Shown here: positions 6,793 to 8,687 of the stretch, piece after piece
Layout: each line of letters starts with the position of its first letter
Position numbering within the stretch: the first letter of the stretch is position 1
Source: an uncultured bacterium
GTDB taxonomy: Bacteria; Patescibacteriota; Minisyncoccia; Phycocordibacterales; GWA1-40-21
Assembly (NCBI GenBank): GCA_903868205.1
Contig: CAIPUJ010000068.1
Coordinates: 1 to 8,687 of the forward strand
Direction: 5' to 3'
DNA: 8,687 bases
Notes under the pieces: generated by a model
The model's input: the letters and a program-made list of their open reading frames with translations, nothing else
Told to the model about the DNA's origin: nothing
Database searches by the model: none
Program-made: the position numbers and the translations under genes

Positions 6793-7566
6793 CATAATAA
6801 TTAAAGCTCCCAAAATGACCAGTATAAGAGCGAGCCATATTCTAACCTTCTTTGTTTCTTTCTTTCTAAAAGACTCTACTGTCTCTAGTGTCTTCACATC
6901 AGAAGAAAGAGCGAGGATGAGAATAAGGGGTAATACAAATACTAAGTTATAAAACAAAAGATATCCAAAACCAGACCAGAAATTCGCTTCATCATGAAGC
7001 AAACCTAATATAAATAAATATGGACCTCCAGTACAAGGAAATTCATTGATTCCAACAATTAGACCTAGAATGAAAGCTGTAAAAAATGTTGCTTGGCTAA
7101 TATATTTAGCAATCTTTCCCTTTGCTATATCTGGAATCTTGAGTTTAATTGGAAACTTTGGAAAAATTTCTCCTAAAAGAGAAATGAGACCAACCACAAT
7201 CAAGAGAGTTGCTCCAAGTTTAGAAACAAAATGTGGGGTATTAAAAAAATCTAATGTCTGTAATATCCCCAACCCGATCAAAGTATATACAAGAAAAATT
7301 CCAAATACATAAAAACTCCCAGCAATTAAAATATTTTTTCTGGTTTTCTTTAGACTAAATAGAAAAGCTATTGATAAAAATAGAATCGAAAAAGCACAAG
7401 GATTTATACTATCAATAATAGCAGAAACAAAAACAACAGCTGGTAACCAACCTTGATAATCTTTAATATTAGGAGTCTTAATATCTATAATCCCAAAGCC
7501 AACAGAAAAAGCAAAAATGAGAAACGCCCCCAGAAGTATCAACCCAAAAATGTTTCTCTTATTCAT
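6787..7566 (-). CDS. ccdA: CcdA/DsbD-like transmembrane thiol-disulfide transporter
   Basis: A 259-residue polytopic membrane protein of the CcdA/DsbD-beta family, which moves reducing equivalents from cytoplasmic thioredoxin across the membrane to exported thiol proteins. The two family cysteines are present in their motifs: C57 in 'DSINPCAFSILFLS' (52-65) and C178 in 'NEFPCTGGPYLF' (174-185). About seven hydrophobic segments are visible (near 5-25, 42-70, 79-101, 114-132, 159-190, 199-221 and 241-258). The first is an extra N-terminal helix before the core fold; a basic loop 'FRKKETKKVR' precedes the last. The gene is followed, after an inserted repeat element, by the helical protein and the thioredoxin, its probable electron acceptor. 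No Shine-Dalgarno site precedes the ATG. A structured leader RNA lies upstream. It ends with TGA, supporting the standard genetic code. Confidence 0.9.
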   Translation of the reverse strand: MNKRNIFGLILLGAFLIFAFSVGFGIIDIKTPNIKDYQGWLPAVVFVSAIIDSINPCAFSILFLSIAFLFSLKKTRKNILIAGSFYVFGIFLVYTLIGLGILQTLDFFNTPHFVSKLGATLLIVVGLISLLGEIFPKFPIKLKIPDIAKGKIAKYISQATFFTAFILGLIVGINEFPCTGGPYLFILGLLHDEANFWSGFGYLLFYNLVFVLPLILILALSSDVKTLETVESFRKKETKKVRIWLALILVILGALIIMI

Positions 7567-7599
7567 CTGTTAAATATATCAAAAAAAAGACCATTTTAA

Positions 7600-7627
7600 A
7601 AGGCGCCGCTGTATACAGCGGCGCCTT
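7600..7627 (-). terminator. GC-rich hairpin terminator or attenuator upstream of ccdA
   Basis: A perfect 24-base palindrome (7602-7625) of a 10-bp stem GGCGCCGCTG/CAGCGGCGCC and a TATA tetraloop, extended by AA/TT pairs. On the - strand it is followed by TTTTAAAA and, further on, seven T (rc of 7581-7588). It is very GC-rich compared with its surroundings. It lies 34 bases before the ccdA ATG, so it could terminate a leader transcript or attenuate ccdA. Confidence 0.75.
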
Positions 7628-7651
7628 CGACCATTAAAGGTCACACACCTT

Positions 7652-7681
7652 TTAAGGATTATGACTCGGGCTATAAATCAT
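7652..7681 (-). CDS. Possible 9-residue leader peptide
   Basis: A tiny ORF, MIYSPSHNP then TAA, preceded by AAAGGAG (7698-7692), the best Shine-Dalgarno sequence in the window, at a spacing of 10. Its start codon lies in the 5' arm of a 7-bp stem, so translation would open that hairpin. It overlaps the first two stems of the leader. An even shorter ORF (MVNPKGE, 7710-7687) precedes it and includes the Shine-Dalgarno. No codon run suggests amino-acid sensing. It could be fortuitous. Confidence 0.35.
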   Translation of the reverse strand: MIYSPSHNP

Positions 7682-7742
7682 AATGATCACTCTCCTTTCG
7701 GATTAACCATGCCCAAAGAACAGAAATTGTTTTTACTTTTAA

Positions 7743-7770
7743 AGTATAAGATACTATAGAATAAATGCAA
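7743..7770 (-). promoter_or_regulatory. Candidate sigma70-type promoter for the ccdA leader
   Basis: On the - strand TTGCAT (7770-7765) and TATACT (7748-7743) are separated by 16 bases. Both match the consensus partly (TTG kept in -35; five of six in -10). It sits immediately after the terminator of the preceding gene, which is the expected place for the next promoter. Predicted start near 7736. Confidence 0.5.
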
Positions 7771-7772
7771 AC

Positions 7773-7798
7773 AAAAAACCGCTTTACAACGGTTTTTT
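7773..7798. terminator. Intrinsic terminator after the Ig-like protein gene
   Basis: Stem AAAAAACCG (7773-7781) and CGGTTTTTT (7790-7798) with an 8-base loop. It lies 21 bases beyond the stop of the - strand Ig-like gene. The A/T-rich outer stem supplies a U-tract in either direction. The G+C core is only 3 bp, so it may be moderate in strength. Confidence 0.8.
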
Positions 7799-7819
7799 GG
7801 TTTTTAGTCTATATTTATT

Positions 7820-8687
7820 TTATCTATTTATAACAGCATAAGGAAATACATCCATAGAGCTTGGTATAACAGGACTTCCTCCTAGTTGTGGTGTAGCAAA
7901 CCCAGTTTTTACAAGATATGCTCTTATTTCTGTAGCATCTTTGTCATTCCCTCCTGTTACGATATTTGCAGTCCAAGTTCCATTTGACGCAATAGCTGTA
8001 AGTGGAGCAGCCCATGTTGGTTTATTCCACCATCCTCCAGCTACTTTTATAAATACAGCGACTTTATACAATGAATAATTCGCTGGTATTATACCAATGA
8101 CTTTACCAACAGCAGACCCCGTACTTCCAATCTTAGGAACACTTGTTATTTGTATACCTGCACTAGAAATATTTATTACAACAATATTACTTACAACTGA
8201 TCCGTTTGAAGCTGTAATATTTGTTGTACCTTGAGACAATGGTGTTACTAATCCCGTAGTACTAACCTTAGCAACCTTTATATCACTTGAAGACCAGGTA
8301 ACTGTAGTCTTCATAGGATTGCCTCTTTGATCAAGAAGGGTTGCAACCAATTGTTGTGTTGCTCCATTCGCAATCAAATTAGAAGATACTGGTGTAACAT
8401 TAATTGATGTTAAAATTTGTTTTTCCACATCAATCTTCACTGGTGCACTTTTGATTAAACCATTCGAAGCAGTGATGGTTATAGAGCCTGTTGAGACTGG
8501 AGTTACTAAACCAGTTGTGCTGACTCTTGCGATTGCTGCATTACTTGAAGTCCATGTGAGGGTTTTAGTAATTGGATTTCCAAATTGGTCTAGAGCAGTT
8601 GCTGTAAGTTGTTGAGTTGCGCCTGGGACGGTAAGGGAGGCGGTGGTTGGAGAAAGAGTGATGGTGCTTAATACTGGAGTTGAAGAA
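7820..8687 (-). CDS. Secreted protein with tandem Big_2 Ig-like domains, N-terminus outside window
   Basis: The frame is open to the right edge. The GTG at 8440 is internal (a valine), because the sequence upstream continues the same repeat without a stop. The visible 288 residues contain two ~86-residue bacterial Ig-like (Big_2) repeats, each with 'GATQQL', 'LDQxGNP', 'TWxSS', 'VSTTGLVTP' and 'ITASNG' in order. A ~112-residue C-terminal module follows (7823-8158), with 'GKVIGIIPANYSLYKVAVFI', 'GGWWNKPTWAAPLT', 'GTWTANIVTGGNDKDAT' and 'IRAYLV'. That module resembles C-terminal beta-sandwich domains of secreted carbohydrate-active proteins; this is from memory of the pattern, and its ligand is unknown. 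No sortase motif or transmembrane tail is present, so any anchor would be N-terminal. It probably serves as a cell-surface or adhesive protein. Confidence 0.88.
   Translation of the reverse strand, partial: SSTPVLSTITLSPTTASLTVPGATQQLTATALDQFGNPITKTLTWTSSNAAIARVSTTGLVTPVSTGSITITASNGLIKSAPVKIDVEKQILTSINVTPVSSNLIANGATQQLVATLLDQRGNPMKTTVTWSSSDIKVAKVSTTGLVTPLSQGTTNITASNGSVVSNIVVINISSAGIQITSVPKIGSTGSAVGKVIGIIPANYSLYKVAVFIKVAGGWWNKPTWAAPLTAIASNGTWTANIVTGGNDKDATEIRAYLVKTGFATPQLGGSPVIPSSMDVFPYAVINR
8168..8683 (-). repeat. Two tandem 258-bp Ig-domain repeats
   Basis: Units ~8426-8683 and ~8168-8425 encode the two 86-residue Big_2 domains. The VSTTGLVTP block recurs at exactly 86 residues. Protein similarity is high while codons differ, so the duplication is not very recent. 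More units may continue beyond the right edge. Confidence 0.8.

Larger units (their letters stand above)
7600..7737 (-). ncRNA. Candidate structured leader or small RNA upstream of ccdA
   Basis: The ~138 bases between a candidate promoter and a terminator-like hairpin contain three consecutive potential stems on the - strand. The first is 7 bp, ATTATGA (7684-7678) with TCATAAT (7664-7658), enclosing a start codon. The second is 6 bp, AAAGGT (7652-7647) with ACCTTT (7641-7636). The third is the 10-bp terminator stem. A competing short stem GACC/GGTC (7642-7639 with 7632-7629) overlaps the second. I recognise no known riboswitch class. It may be a leader controlling ccdA, an independent small RNA, or simply a 3' region; the first seems most likely. 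Confidence 0.45.

Noticed and set aside
7567..7819. tRNA, SRP RNA, tmRNA or a named riboswitch in the intergenic region
   Set aside because: No cloverleaf, CCA end, conserved SRP loop or known aptamer core could be recognised. Only simple hairpins are supported.
8438..8440. GTG as the start of a 206-residue Ig-like protein
   Set aside because: The frame continues upstream without a stop to the window edge and encodes another full Ig-like repeat, so this codon is an internal valine.

Overview
The window is AT-rich bacterial DNA (roughly one third G+C by eye), densely packed, with mostly short proteins, few Shine-Dalgarno sites and standard stop usage (one gene ends in TGA and no recognised gene has an internal TGA). 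The gene content suggests a Candidate Phyla Radiation / Patescibacteria genome of the Parcubacteria (Paceibacteria) type: RNase J with a long disordered N-terminal extension, a stand-alone Gmad2 lipoprotein-like protein, a VKOR-type thioredoxin domain beside a CcdA-like protein, and a bacterial Ig-like surface protein. This placement is inference from gene style. No rRNA, tRNA, CRISPR array, transposase or phage gene is visible.

Positions 1-3104 (+ strand) hold the 3' part of an oligopeptide-type ABC transporter solute-binding protein, followed 27 bases later by a complete ribonuclease J. A strong bidirectional terminator (3110-3144) separates these from everything else, which is on the - strand and reads from right to left.

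In - strand order, the window opens inside a secreted Ig-like (Big_2) protein (8687-7820, N-terminus outside the window) that ends at a terminator (7773-7798). A 253-base intergenic region follows with a candidate promoter, a structured leader RNA carrying a 9-codon ORF behind the best Shine-Dalgarno site in the window, and a GC-rich terminator-like hairpin. Then comes a thiol-redox cluster: a CcdA/DsbD-like membrane protein (7566-6787), an unrecognised helical protein (6643-6140) and a membrane-anchored VKOR-type thioredoxin (6147-5755). The last operon is a Gmad2 protein (5609-5178), a class I SAM methyltransferase (5172-4408) and an MFS transporter (4401-3151), with gaps of only 5 and 6 bases.

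The most striking feature is a pair of related ~141-bp intergenic elements (5609-5750 and 6647-6786). Each is bounded by 25-bp imperfect inverted repeats and carries an extended -10 promoter (TGATATAAT) pointing at the next gene. One copy is flanked by a 6-bp direct repeat. Removing that copy and one repeat in silico would fuse the ccdA stop and the next start into a classical ATGA overlap, so it looks like a small mobile promoter module inserted into an operon. No stretch of more than 300 bases lacks a gene.
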